DNA from: an uncultured Bacteroidales bacterium
GTDB taxonomy: Bacteria; Bacteroidota; Bacteroidia; Bacteroidales; Bacteroidaceae
Length of the DNA: 33,492 nt
Reading direction: 5' to 3'
Assembly: GCA_902779875.1 (NCBI GenBank)
Contig: CACZCX010000016.1
Coordinates: forward strand, 1 to 33,492
Shown: one piece after another, positions 7,582 through 16,476 of the stretch
Position numbering within the stretch: the stretch's first letter is position 1
Layout: each line of letters starts with the position of its first letter
The notes under the pieces: model-generated
Seen by the model: the letters and a program-made list of their open reading frames with translations, nothing else
Told to the model about the DNA's origin: nothing
Databases searched by the model: none
Position numbers and translations under genes: made by a program

Positions 7582-8884
7582 ATTTTGACTCGTTAAACAG
7601 AAATTCTCTGAAGGCTGCGTAGTCCTTGCTAATCTCAACACTCTGCTTGGTGCCCTTCATGAAGGCCTGCAGGCGTGCGGGAATCTCAACGTCACCGCCG
7701 GTGATGGCATCAACCTTCTCCTTGAACTTGGCCGGATGCGCGGTCTCCAGGAACACGCCGTACTCACCGGGCTTCAGCTGCTCACGCAGAGCGCGGTAAC
7801 CGCATGTTCCGTGCGGGTCAAGCAGGTAACCGGTACGCTCAAAGCACTCCTTAAGGGTCTCCTTAATCTGCTCGTCGGTGTAGGTTGCACCGCTAATGTG
7901 ACCTGCAATATCCTTGTGTGAGCCGCCGTAAAGGGCAAGCACACGTGCAAAGTTGCTGGGATCGCCCACATCCATTGCGTTGGCCAGTGTCTGGACCGAT
8001 GGTTTGGGGCTGTATACTCCGGTCTGGAGATAGTTGTAGAATATGTCGTTGGCGTTGTTGGCGGCGATGAAACGCTTTACGGGCAATCCCATGAACCAGC
8101 CGAACAGTCCTGCTGTAATATTACCAAAATTACCGCTGGGCACGCAGATTACCAGGTTATCGGCCTTGCCAAGTGCCTTCATCTGTGCGTAGGCATTGAA
8201 GTAGTAGAATGCCTGCGGCAGGAAACGGGCCACGTTGATTGAGTTGGCCGATGTAAGCTTCATCCTCTGGTTGAGCTCTGCATCCATAAAGGCGTTCTTG
8301 ACCAGAGCCTGGCAGTCATCAAACACGCCGTCAACCTCGACAGCAGTGATGTTCTTGCCCAATGTGGTGAACTGGCACTCCTGGATGGGGCTTACCTTGC
8401 CTTTGGGATAGAGCACATACACATGCACGCCCTCCACGCCCAGGAATCCGTTGGCTACGGCGCTTCCGGTATCGCCCGATGTGGCCACCAGCACGTTCAC
8501 AAGCTGTTTCTCCTCCTTGTTGAAGTAACCCAGCAGACGGGCCATAAAGCGTGCGCCAACATCCTTGAACGCAAGTGTGGGACCGTGGAAAAGCTCCAGT
8601 GAGTAGATGTTGTCATCAACCTTGACGACGGGTGTGGGGAATGCCAGGGTGTCATAGATAATCTTCTTGAGGTCAGCCTCCGGGATATCCTCGCCAAAGA
8701 ATGCCTTGGCAACCTCAAATGACATCTCCTGGAATGTCATCTTGTCGATGCCTTCAAAGAACTCCTTGCTCAGTTTGTTAAGACGCTCCGGCATGTAAAG
8801 GCCGCGGTCAGGTGCCAGTCCGCGAACCACCGCATCACGCAGGGTCACGTCATCGGACTTATGGTTTGTGCTGTAATATTTCAT
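7580..8884 (-). CDS. thrC: Threonine synthase
   Basis: 434 residues, a usual length for the family. It converts O-phosphohomoserine to threonine with PLP, the last step of the pathway. The motif HGPTLAFKDVGARFMA (about residues 100-115) contains the PLP-binding lysine; NVLVATSGDTGSAVANGF and VPSGNFGNITAG are the substrate and PLP-phosphate loops. The start ATG overlaps the stop of the upstream ApgM-like gene as ATGA, so the two are translationally coupled. With thrA further upstream this makes a homoserine-to-threonine operon. Confidence 0.97.
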   Translation of the reverse strand: MKYYSTNHKSDDVTLRDAVVRGLAPDRGLYMPERLNKLSKEFFEGIDKMTFQEMSFEVAKAFFGEDIPEADLKKIIYDTLAFPTPVVKVDDNIYSLELFHGPTLAFKDVGARFMARLLGYFNKEEKQLVNVLVATSGDTGSAVANGFLGVEGVHVYVLYPKGKVSPIQECQFTTLGKNITAVEVDGVFDDCQALVKNAFMDAELNQRMKLTSANSINVARFLPQAFYYFNAYAQMKALGKADNLVICVPSGNFGNITAGLFGWFMGLPVKRFIAANNANDIFYNYLQTGVYSPKPSVQTLANAMDVGDPSNFARVLALYGGSHKDIAGHISGATYTDEQIKETLKECFERTGYLLDPHGTCGYRALREQLKPGEYGVFLETAHPAKFKEKVDAITGGDVEIPARLQAFMKGTKQSVEISKDYAAFREFLFNESK

Positions 8885-10095
8885 TTAAGTGAAAGAAAAA
8901 TCTTAGTGAATTCAATGCCCTCAATGTTGCCGTAAGCGCCCTGCTTGCAACTCTCCTCGTCAAAAGCGGTAACGCCGTCAGGCTCCATTCCCGGAGCATA
9001 GATCAGGAACGGAATGGGGTCCGATGTATGCGTACGGTGTGCGCAGGGCGTTGGGTGGTCAGGCAGAACCGCTATCGCCACAGGCTCGTCCCACTTGCTA
9101 ACCTCCTCATAGATGGGACCTATCAGGCGGCTGTCCAGATCCTCGACGGTGCGGTTCTTTAGGGTGTAGTTACCCTCGTGTCCGGCCTCATCGGGAGCCT
9201 CAACATGCAGATACACAAAGTCATCGGTCTTAAGGGCATCGATGGCAGCCTGTGCCTTGCCCTCATAATTGGTATCAAACAGACCGGTCGCACCCTCCAC
9301 GTCAATCACCTTCATGCCGGCGTAGTGTCCGATTCCCTTGATAAGGTCCACGGCCGATATCACCGAGCTCTTGCGTATGTTGGGGTACAGCTCACTGATG
9401 GGCTGCATGGCCGGACGGTAACCAGGTGACCAGGGCCAGATGCTGTTGGCGGGATCCTTGCCCTCAGCTATACGCTTAAGGTTAACGGGATGCTTGGCCA
9501 AAATCTCCTGTGAACGCAGTATCAGGTCGTTGAGCAGCTGTGCGGTAGGCTCGGCCTCCGGTGTTGCAGCCTTGATCATGAGGCCCTTGAACGGCTGTCC
9601 GGGCACGTCATGAGGCGGTGTGCAGATAAGTTCCTTGCGGCCTCCGTCAATCACCAGCAGGTGACGGTACTGGATGCCGGTATAGAAATGGACACGGTCA
9701 TTGCCAAGTTCCTTCTCCAGAGTCTTGATTATCTCATCGGCCTCAGGGGTTGAGATATGACCTGCCGAGTGGTTCTTGATAAGTCCGTTCTCAATGCAGA
9801 TTATGTTGCAGCGCATGCCCATCTGACCGGGCTTGATGTCTACGCCTATGTTGGCGGCCTCAAGTACACCGCGGCCCTCGAATGACTTGGTCACGTCATA
9901 ACCCATAACGGTCATGTTGGCCACCTCGCTGCCGGGGTGGAATCCATCGGGCACGGTCTTGAGCATGCCGGTACGGCCTTTGCGGGCCAGCATGTCCATG
10001 TATGGTTTGCGGGCGTGCTGGAGGATGGTCTTGTCACCAAACTCCTTTACAGGCCAGTCGGCCATTCCGTCGCCCAGAATAATTATGTATTTCAT
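8881..10095 (-). CDS. ApgM-like phosphoglycerate mutase family protein, probable homoserine kinase
   Basis: 404 residues of the archaeal-type cofactor-independent phosphoglycerate mutase family (alkaline-phosphatase superfamily). Metal and nucleophile motifs are visible: GDGMADWP at the N-terminus, GSEVANMTVMGYD with the nucleophile serine, NHSAGHISTPEAD, HVEAPDEAGHEGN and VLPDHPTPCAHRTHTSD. Family membership alone suggests glycolytic phosphoglycerate mutase. However, it sits between thrA (10-bp gap) and thrC (ATGA overlap), exactly where a homoserine kinase is needed, and no thrB-type GHMP kinase is present. Genome-context work has proposed that this subfamily replaces ThrB in Bacteroidetes and some other anaerobes (from memory). 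I favour phosphorylation of homoserine; a mutase role remains possible. Confidence 0.88.
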   Translation of the reverse strand: MKYIIILGDGMADWPVKEFGDKTILQHARKPYMDMLARKGRTGMLKTVPDGFHPGSEVANMTVMGYDVTKSFEGRGVLEAANIGVDIKPGQMGMRCNIICIENGLIKNHSAGHISTPEADEIIKTLEKELGNDRVHFYTGIQYRHLLVIDGGRKELICTPPHDVPGQPFKGLMIKAATPEAEPTAQLLNDLILRSQEILAKHPVNLKRIAEGKDPANSIWPWSPGYRPAMQPISELYPNIRKSSVISAVDLIKGIGHYAGMKVIDVEGATGLFDTNYEGKAQAAIDALKTDDFVYLHVEAPDEAGHEGNYTLKNRTVEDLDSRLIGPIYEEVSKWDEPVAIAVLPDHPTPCAHRTHTSDPIPFLIYAPGMEPDGVTAFDEESCKQGAYGNIEGIEFTKIFLSLK

Positions 10096-10105
10096 TTTTG
10101 CAAAA

Positions 10106-12553
10106 TCAGATATTAGCTATACTCATGATATCGGCAAATACACCTGCTGCAGTAACGGCGGCGCCTGCACCGTATCCCTGAATCATCATAGGATACTCCT
10201 TGTAGCGCTCCGTGGTGAGCAGAATTATGTTGTTGCTGCCCTGCAGGTTGTAGAACGGATGGTACTTATCGACCTCGGCAAGTGATATGCTTGCCTTGCC
10301 GTCCTCCAGTTTGGCTACAAAACGCATGCGCTTGCCGTCCTTCTCCACACGTGCACGGCGTGCCTCGAACTCGGCATCCAGCTGCGGCAGCTTTTTCCAG
10401 AACTCATCAATAGTACCGTCAAACAGTTCCTGCGGTATGAACAGGTCACTCTTAACGTCGCTCTGCTCAATGGCGTAACCGCTTTCACGTGCCAGTATGA
10501 CCAGCTTGCGCAGCACGTCCTTGCCGCACAGGTCAATGCGCGGATCGGGCTCGCTGTAGCCCTTCTCCTTGGCCAGACGGATGGTCTCGCTCAGCGGACA
10601 GTCGGCACTCAGGGTGCTGAATATGAAGTTGAGCGTGCCGCTTACCACAGCCTCAATCTTGAGTATGCGGTCACCGCTGTTTATCAGGTCGTTTATGGTG
10701 TTGATGATAGGCAGTCCTGCACCCACGTTGGTCTCAAACAGATACTTGACGCCACGGCGGCGTGCAGTCTGCTTAAGGGCCTGGTATTTCTCATACTCCG
10801 ATGATGCGGCAATCTTGTTGGCTGCCACAACCGATATGTTATGGTCCAGGAAATCCTGATACAGCCCGGCCACATCGGCACTTGCGGTACAATCCACAAA
10901 TACGGAGTTGAATATGTTCATGCCTATGACCTCGTCATGCAGTGTCTTGAGGTTGCTGGCCGGAGCCTTGTCAAGTTCCTCGCGGTAGTTGTCCAGACTT
11001 ATTCCCTCACGGCAGAACAGGGCCTTGCTTCCGCGTGCTATACCAACCACGTTGAGCTTGAGTCCACGCTCCTGCATGAGTTTCTCGCGCTGTCCGCGAA
11101 TCTGCTCCAGCAGGCTGTTACCCACAGTACCCACACCGCAGATGAACAGGTTGAGCACCTGATACTCTGACAGGAAGAACGAGTCATGGATAACGTTGAG
11201 TGACTTGCGCAGCGAGCTCTTCTGTACCACAAATGATATGTTGGTCTCCGATGCACCCTGTGCGCAGGCAATCACGTTGATACCGTTACGTCCCAGCACG
11301 CTGAACAGCTTACCGGCGATACCGGGGCTGCGTTTCATGTTCTCACCCACGATGGCAATGGTTGCCAGGTCCATCTCGGCCGATATGGGGAATATGGCAC
11401 CCAGCGCAATTTCCTTGCTGAACTCCTTGTTCAGGAGCTCGCAGGCGGGAGCGGCATCCTCATTACGTACGCCGATTGACGTACTGTTCTCGGACGATGC
11501 CTGTGACACCAGGAACACGCTGATACCGTTCTCGGCCAGGGTCTTGAATATGCGGTAGTTCACGCCTATTACGCCTACCATACCCAGACCGCGCATGGTA
11601 ATCAGGGCTGTGTCACTTATGCTTGATATACCCTTGATGGCCTTGGTTCCGGCGGGGAGCTCGTTCACGATCTCGGTGCCGCGGGCCGTGGGGTTGAATG
11701 TATTCTTTATCAGGATGGGTATGTTCTTCTGGCAAACCGGGTAGATGGTGGGCGGATAAACCACCTTGGCTCCGAAGTTGCACAGCTCCATAGCCTCCAC
11801 GTAACTGAGCTCATCGATGGTGTAGGCGGTTGAAATCACGCGGGGATCGGCCGTCATGAATCCGTCCACATCGGTCCATATCTCAAGCACGCTGGCATCG
11901 AGTGCAGCCGCGATGAGTGATGCGGTATAGTCCGAGCCGCCGCGACCCAGGTTGGTGATCTCGGCAGTCTGGGCATCGGACGAAATGAATCCGGGTGCCA
12001 GGGCCTTGACCTTGTCCTTACCCGACTTCTTGAACAGAGGCTGGAAGGTCTCGCGGATGAGGCGGTAGGTAAGGTCGCTGTCTATGGTGTGTGTGGTGGT
12101 CTTGTGTTCTGTCTTTATAAACTGGCGGGAGTCATACAACTTGATATCGTCAATAAGCTGGGCCACGATCTGTGATGACAGGCGCTCGCCGTAGCTTACT
12201 ATGATATCCATGGTCTTCTCTGACAGGTCATGCAGCAGGTAAAGTCCCTGCATGATCTCCTTGAGTTCACCGAACAGGCCGTGCACGCCGTCAAGCGCGG
12301 CGGCTCTGCGCTGCGGGATGATCACGTCACTTATCATGTTCTCATGACGGGTGAGCATGGCCTCCATCTCAGCCTCATACTGACGGTCGCCGCCTGCAGC
12401 CATACGGGCTGTGGCAATGAGCCTGTCAGTGATTCCGCCAAGTGCCGAAACCACTACTATCACATCATCCTGCTGTGACTCAACAATCTGCTTCAGGTTG
12501 GTGATGCTCTCCTTGGATCCCACGGACGAGCCACCGAATTTAAGTACTTTCAC
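10106..12553 (-). CDS. thrA: Bifunctional aspartokinase / homoserine dehydrogenase
   Basis: 815 residues, full length. The N-terminal aspartokinase domain (1 to ~300) begins MKVLKFGGSSVGS and contains FISSDAQTAEITNLGRGGSD. ACT-type regulatory repeats span ~310-460 (VFLVSQASSENSTSIGV; AIVGENMKRSPGIAGKLF), which in relatives mediate feedback inhibition by threonine. The homoserine dehydrogenase domain (~465-815) has the NAD(P) motif FICGVGTVGNSLLEQI and the catalytic region GYSEPDPRIDLCGKDVLRKL. The start codon is GTG (plus-strand CAC at 12551-12553). It is the first gene of the thrA-apgM-thrC operon. The 156-bp upstream region has a 9-bp dyad (12622-12643) but no clear TAnnTTTG promoter. Confidence 0.97.
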   Translation of the reverse strand: MKVLKFGGSSVGSKESITNLKQIVESQQDDVIVVVSALGGITDRLIATARMAAGGDRQYEAEMEAMLTRHENMISDVIIPQRRAAALDGVHGLFGELKEIMQGLYLLHDLSEKTMDIIVSYGERLSSQIVAQLIDDIKLYDSRQFIKTEHKTTTHTIDSDLTYRLIRETFQPLFKKSGKDKVKALAPGFISSDAQTAEITNLGRGGSDYTASLIAAALDASVLEIWTDVDGFMTADPRVISTAYTIDELSYVEAMELCNFGAKVVYPPTIYPVCQKNIPILIKNTFNPTARGTEIVNELPAGTKAIKGISSISDTALITMRGLGMVGVIGVNYRIFKTLAENGISVFLVSQASSENSTSIGVRNEDAAPACELLNKEFSKEIALGAIFPISAEMDLATIAIVGENMKRSPGIAGKLFSVLGRNGINVIACAQGASETNISFVVQKSSLRKSLNVIHDSFFLSEYQVLNLFICGVGTVGNSLLEQIRGQREKLMQERGLKLNVVGIARGSKALFCREGISLDNYREELDKAPASNLKTLHDEVIGMNIFNSVFVDCTASADVAGLYQDFLDHNISVVAANKIAASSEYEKYQALKQTARRRGVKYLFETNVGAGLPIINTINDLINSGDRILKIEAVVSGTLNFIFSTLSADCPLSETIRLAKEKGYSEPDPRIDLCGKDVLRKLVILARESGYAIEQSDVKSDLFIPQELFDGTIDEFWKKLPQLDAEFEARRARVEKDGKRMRFVAKLEDGKASISLAEVDKYHPFYNLQGSNNIILLTTERYKEYPMMIQGYGAGAAVTAAGVFADIMSIANI

Positions 12554-12621
12554 AGTAACAACTATTTTTCCGACTGCGAATTTACTCCTTTTTCAGCAAA
12601 CTACACAGCCAGGGTTCCTCT

Positions 12622-12643
12622 TATTGTGTATTTTTACACAATA
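12622..12643. promoter_or_regulatory. Dyad upstream of thrA
   Basis: TATTGTGTA (12622-12630) and TACACAATA (12635-12643) are perfect 9-bp inverted repeats around a 4-nt T spacer, about 70-90 bp upstream of the thrA GTG. There is no T-run after it on the minus strand, so an operator (a Crp/Fnr-like symmetric site is one option) seems likelier than a terminator for the upstream lipoprotein gene. The remainder of the 12554-12709 spacer shows nothing else clear. Confidence 0.45.
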
Positions 12644-12709
12644 GTGATTAAATTAAGCGGGATTCCAAACCGTATTAAGGCCGATGCGCGGGACCTGCGT
12701 AAGAAAGAA

Positions 12710-13561
12710 TCAGTATACGAAACGGAGCTCGTCCAGGTAAAGTGTCGAGCCGTCACCACCCGTGAAATAGTCACCCAGCTCACTCGACGAGGCTACGATT
12801 ATAGCCCTTGTGGGAGTCCTGTCGCTGCGGTATTCTATGTCGATGGTAAACTTGGCGTAGTCATCCATGTGGCTGTTGTAGGCAACTATGCCGTAGCCTA
12901 TTATGGCCGGATCGTTTTCCACGTCAAGGAACTTGGACTCAGCGGGGTCGATGGTCACCTGCCCGTTCCAGTCACCCAGCACCACGTAAATGACGCCGGT
13001 ATCCATCTGCCCCTTCTTGTCATCATAGGGAGCCTTGGTATGTGTTATAGCCACCGGCTGATAGCAGGCGTAGCCCTGGAGCGACTTGGGTCTGAGGGTA
13101 AACGGGATGCCCCATTTGAGCGTTGCGTTTCCCTTCATTATGTTGATCTTATCCATCTGGCCGGTAAACAGAGTGCCTGCCGCGAACTTCTTAACCAGCA
13201 GGCTGTTTATATACCTGGACTGTATCCTGGCAGCCTGCTTGCCGTTACCGGCAACCGCCACCTTGGAACTCTCCGGCAAACAGTTCTGAATACCCAGGAT
13301 TGAGGTAGCCTCATTGGCCGATCCCCACACCGCGCGGTCCTGGTCGTTTACATCGGCCCCGCAGCATACGTCGACAGAGCCTTTCTTGCTCCACTCGTCA
13401 AGACTCATGTTATAGAGCTGCCCCTCCTCAGCCCTGGACGGTACGGGAGCAGGTTTGTTCTCCTCCTGTTCAGGTTCATCGATCTTGTACAGGTCATCCT
13501 TCCATTCCGTGCAGGAAAACAGCAGGACGGCGGTTGCGAGTGGTAGAAACAGTTTTTTCAT
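12710..13561 (-). CDS. PCMD-domain (putative carbohydrate metabolism) lipoprotein
   Basis: 283 residues. The N-terminus MKKLFLPLATAVLLFSC is a lipoprotein signal with the lipobox cysteine at about 17, so it is probably anchored in the outer membrane. A low-complexity acidic/proline linker (~28-45) follows. The C-terminal ~230 residues match the Bacteroidetes PCMD domain, ending in GDYFTGGDGSTLYLDELRFVY, a typical ending of that family. Its biochemical role is not established. It starts 5 bp downstream of the beta-barrel gene, and the two are almost certainly cotranscribed and may act together at the outer membrane. Confidence 0.8.
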   Translation of the reverse strand: MKKLFLPLATAVLLFSCTEWKDDLYKIDEPEQEENKPAPVPSRAEEGQLYNMSLDEWSKKGSVDVCCGADVNDQDRAVWGSANEATSILGIQNCLPESSKVAVAGNGKQAARIQSRYINSLLVKKFAAGTLFTGQMDKINIMKGNATLKWGIPFTLRPKSLQGYACYQPVAITHTKAPYDDKKGQMDTGVIYVVLGDWNGQVTIDPAESKFLDVENDPAIIGYGIVAYNSHMDDYAKFTIDIEYRSDRTPTRAIIVASSSELGDYFTGGDGSTLYLDELRFVY

Positions 13562-13566
13562 GATGC

Positions 13567-14295
13567 TCAGAAATGGAATATCAGACCCATGTCAAGGCCT
13601 ATAAGTGAGGGTTTGAATCGTACATAGCCATGGTCGAGAGTGGCATCGGCGCTGCTTGTAAAACTCTCGTCGTTCCATGCGTAGCCGCCCTCAAGCAGAG
13701 GCAGCGAGAGCTCAAACGATATACGGTCCGTGGCGAACACGCTCACACCGGGATAGAAACCCAGCGACACGCCTCCCGTGCCGGTATATGAACCCTCTTT
13801 CCCCTGGGCTGTCATGTTGTAGTTCTTGTAGAATCCGGTCTGTCCGGTCAGACGTCCCTCAACAAAGAGCGCTATTATCCTGCCGTCAAAAAGGGGCAGG
13901 TACTGACGGCATGTGACAGAGCCCTTGAGCGCCTCACGGATGAGGTGCCGGTCCCGCTCGTCATTACCCAGGAACCGGGTGGAGTCTATGTCGGCGCGGG
14001 CATCGGAGAATCCCACCCTGAGTCCTACCGACAGATTGTCCTTCACGAACCAGGCACCGCTGGCCGTTATGTCAAAAAGATTTACAGAACCTTTCACTCC
14101 CGATATGATTCCAAGCAGGTCAACGCCGTCCTCACCCTGGGCATTCCACGAGTTCCAACCCACTGATATTCCGACAGATCGTATCCCTTTCTCAACAAAG
14201 ACCGCATTCGGATTACTCATACCCCGCTTCTGGGCCAGCAAGCCCACAGCCGGTACAAATAACAGACACAACGCAAGAACAGTTCCTTTTTTCAT
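13567..14295 (-). CDS. Outer-membrane beta-barrel protein
   Basis: 242 residues. A signal peptide (1-21, ending GLLAQ) precedes alternating hydrophobic/polar strands (SVGISVGWNSW, NLSVGLRVGFSDA, YTGTGGVSLGFYPGVSVFA), ending GLDMGLIFHF; the terminal Phe is the usual BAM-recognition signal. The size suits an 8- to 10-strand barrel. No enzyme motif is evident. It lies between radA (25-bp gap) and the PCMD lipoprotein (5-bp gap), so a barrel-lipoprotein pair is plausible. The specific function is unknown. Confidence 0.8.
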   Translation of the reverse strand: MKKGTVLALCLLFVPAVGLLAQKRGMSNPNAVFVEKGIRSVGISVGWNSWNAQGEDGVDLLGIISGVKGSVNLFDITASGAWFVKDNLSVGLRVGFSDARADIDSTRFLGNDERDRHLIREALKGSVTCRQYLPLFDGRIIALFVEGRLTGQTGFYKNYNMTAQGKEGSYTGTGGVSLGFYPGVSVFATDRISFELSLPLLEGGYAWNDESFTSSADATLDHGYVRFKPSLIGLDMGLIFHF

Positions 14296-14320
14296 ATCGC
14301 AATATCAACGGATTTGACAA

Positions 14321-15727
14321 TTAACCGAACAACTGCTTGAAGGCTTCCTCGACTTTGGTTACGGGAACGAGCTCGATTCCAAGCTTGCGTTTTTCAAGCC
14401 CGTGCATGTTGCTCTTGGGTATGATTATGCGCTCGAATCCCAGCTTGGCGGCCTCGGATATACGCTGTTCTATACGGCTTACGGGACGGATCTCGCCCGA
14501 CAGGCCCACCTCACCGGTCATGCAGACGGTGCGGTCAACAGCAATGTCAAGACTGCTTGAAAGGATGGCGCTGATTACGGCCAGGTCTATTGCGGGATCG
14601 CTTACCTTGAGTCCGCCGGCAATATTCAGGAACACATCCTTCTGACCCAGTTTAAATCCGACACGTTTTTCAAGCACAGCCAGCAGCATGTTCATGCGCC
14701 TCACATCAAAGCCGATAGCACTGCGCTGGGGCGTGCCGTAAACCGCGGTGCTGGCCAGTGCCTGGACCTCAATCAGGAACGGACGCACACCCTCGATGGT
14801 GCAGGCGATCGACACTCCGCTCATGCCCTGATGACTGTCCGTAAGGAGCAGCTCACTGGGGTTGCTCACCTGCCTGAGACCGTCCTCGCGCATCTCATAA
14901 ATACCAAGCTCGGCGGTACTTCCGAACCTGTTCTTGATGGGACGCAGTATGCGGTACAGGTAGTGCTGGTCACCCTCAAACTGCAGCACCGCATCGACGA
15001 TATGCTCCAGTATCTTAGGTCCGGCTATGGTTCCGTCCTTGGTGATATGGCCAATGAGCAGCACCGGAGTACCGCTCTCCTTGGCAAACTTGAGCAGCGA
15101 AGCCGCGCACTCACGCACCTGCGTGATACTTCCGGCCGATGAATCCACATACTCGCTGCTTATGGTCTGTATGGAGTCAATCACCACCAGCCCCGGTTTC
15201 TGTTTCTTGATCTGTTCGTATATGCTCTCCAGCGATGTCTCGCACAGCACAAGCAGGTCATCGCTCAACTCGCCGCCGCCACTTGCCGCAGCCAGACGCT
15301 CGGCGCGCATCTTGATCTGGCGTGCACTCTCCTCGCCCGATACATACAGCACCTTAAGCTCCTTGAGCCTCATCACCGTCTGCAGCGTGAGTGTGGACTT
15401 GCCTATTCCAGGCTCACCGCCAAGCAGCACAATGGAACCCTGGACCAGACCGCCTCCAAGCACGCGGTTCAGCTCTTCGTCACGCATGTCAATACGCGGA
15501 TAATCAGTGCTCTGGATCTCGCCGAGCGTATGGGGCACGTTGTCATCGGACTTGCCCGATGCCTCCCTCCTGGCCGTAGCGGTCGCATTCTGTGAGGCCT
15601 GTGCCTTGACGGATATCTCCTTCATGGTGTTCCACATGCCACAAGAGGGGCATTTGCCGCTCCATTTGGGCGAGTCAAAGCCGCACTCGGAGCATACGAA
15701 CATGGTCTTGTCCTTGAGCTGTGCCAT
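14321..15727 (-). CDS. radA: DNA repair protein RadA
   Basis: 468 residues, full length. Domains in order: N-terminal C4 zinc finger (CSECGFDSPKWSGKCPSCG), RecA-like ATPase with Walker A GGEPGIGKST, the RadA-specific KNRFG motif (IKNRFGSTAELGIYEM), and a C-terminal Lon-like domain (GGLKVSDPAIDLAV, GEVGLSGEIRPV). RadA promotes branch migration during recombinational repair. It begins 3 bp after the pnuC stop and is probably transcribed from the pnuC promoter at 16441-16471. Confidence 0.97.
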   Translation of the reverse strand: MAQLKDKTMFVCSECGFDSPKWSGKCPSCGMWNTMKEISVKAQASQNATATARREASGKSDDNVPHTLGEIQSTDYPRIDMRDEELNRVLGGGLVQGSIVLLGGEPGIGKSTLTLQTVMRLKELKVLYVSGEESARQIKMRAERLAAASGGGELSDDLLVLCETSLESIYEQIKKQKPGLVVIDSIQTISSEYVDSSAGSITQVRECAASLLKFAKESGTPVLLIGHITKDGTIAGPKILEHIVDAVLQFEGDQHYLYRILRPIKNRFGSTAELGIYEMREDGLRQVSNPSELLLTDSHQGMSGVSIACTIEGVRPFLIEVQALASTAVYGTPQRSAIGFDVRRMNMLLAVLEKRVGFKLGQKDVFLNIAGGLKVSDPAIDLAVISAILSSSLDIAVDRTVCMTGEVGLSGEIRPVSRIEQRISEAAKLGFERIIIPKSNMHGLEKRKLGIELVPVTKVEEAFKQLFG

Positions 15728-15730
15728 AGG

Positions 15731-16423
15731 CTATTTCTTCTCTAATTTAGACCACAAATAAACACCTCTAAAAGCGTTTATCAGATAAAAGAGCTGTAGT
15801 ATAAGTTGTATAGCGGCATGAGGCTTGCCTGCTTGCCAGGCCACAATCCAAACTATACTCATAACAATATCCAATACTATCCAAAGAAACCATTGCTCAA
15901 TAAATGCAAATACAAGAACAAATTGAGTAACGGCTGCAACCGCAACTGCTGCTGCATCAGACAACGGCTGGTCTTCATGGGGAACTTCTTTTAATACGAA
16001 ATACATAACCGTCCCTAACAATAGTGTAGAGATAATCATTAGTATTCTTTGGCCCCAAGACATCCAACGTGTTTTGATTACGACCGAATCAGGAGAAAGC
16101 CTACGCTGTTTCCACTTAAACCATCCAACAATTTGCATGGGAGCATTATATAGCAAATAGAATACAGCCATTCCAACTACGCCCGTTCCAAACATGATGT
16201 AGCCAAGAATAATTGAGCCGACAAGCCCGAATAGGAAGTTGAGCATATTGCCTTTTGCACCAAAAATTACGCACAATATACTGCATGTTCCTGCAATAAA
16301 ACTTAGTGTACTAAATTCTCCCTTTAGTATACTTACAGCCAAACTCGCTGAAATGAATCCCAGTATCAGGAACCAGTCCCACCAAGTAAACTTTGGCATC
16401 TCTATCTTTCTATTATCACCCAT
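15731..16423 (-). CDS. pnuC: PnuC-type nicotinamide riboside / vitamin transporter
   Basis: 230 residues from the ATG at 16423. About seven TM helices are present, with PnuC hallmarks GNMLNFLFGLVGSIILGY, YNAPMQIVGWFKWKQRR and EQWFLWIVLDIVMS (the substrate-stacking tryptophan region). PnuC proteins import nicotinamide riboside by facilitated diffusion; relatives carry riboflavin or thiamine, so the substrate is not certain. An in-frame ATG at 16453 lies upstream of a perfect Bacteroidetes promoter and cannot be the main start; MGDNRK at 16423 also has AAGGAAT just before it. Base composition is visibly more AT-rich than radA, which suggests a separate origin. Confidence 0.9.
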   Translation of the reverse strand: MGDNRKIEMPKFTWWDWFLILGFISASLAVSILKGEFSTLSFIAGTCSILCVIFGAKGNMLNFLFGLVGSIILGYIMFGTGVVGMAVFYLLYNAPMQIVGWFKWKQRRLSPDSVVIKTRWMSWGQRILMIISTLLLGTVMYFVLKEVPHEDQPLSDAAAVAVAAVTQFVLVFAFIEQWFLWIVLDIVMSIVWIVAWQAGKPHAAIQLILQLFYLINAFRGVYLWSKLEKK

Positions 16424-16440
16424 ATTCCTTATTTGTTTGA

Positions 16441-16471
16441 CAAATGTAGTCATTTCGTTCCACTACTCAAA
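16441..16471 (-). promoter_or_regulatory. Bacteroidetes promoter for pnuC-radA
   Basis: On the minus strand, TTTG (plus 16468-16471) is followed after 19 bp by TACATTTG (plus 16441-16448), an exact fit to TTTG-N19-TAnnTTTG. It lies 17 bp upstream of the chosen pnuC start codon and just past the stop of the ORF6N gene. Confidence 0.8.
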
Positions 16472-16476
16472 AATGC

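Noticed and set aside
12626-13303. Plus-strand ORF of 225 codons opposite the PCMD lipoprotein
   Set aside because: It starts inside the dyad upstream of thrA and covers a recognisable lipoprotein gene on the other strand; there is no family resemblance or promoter.
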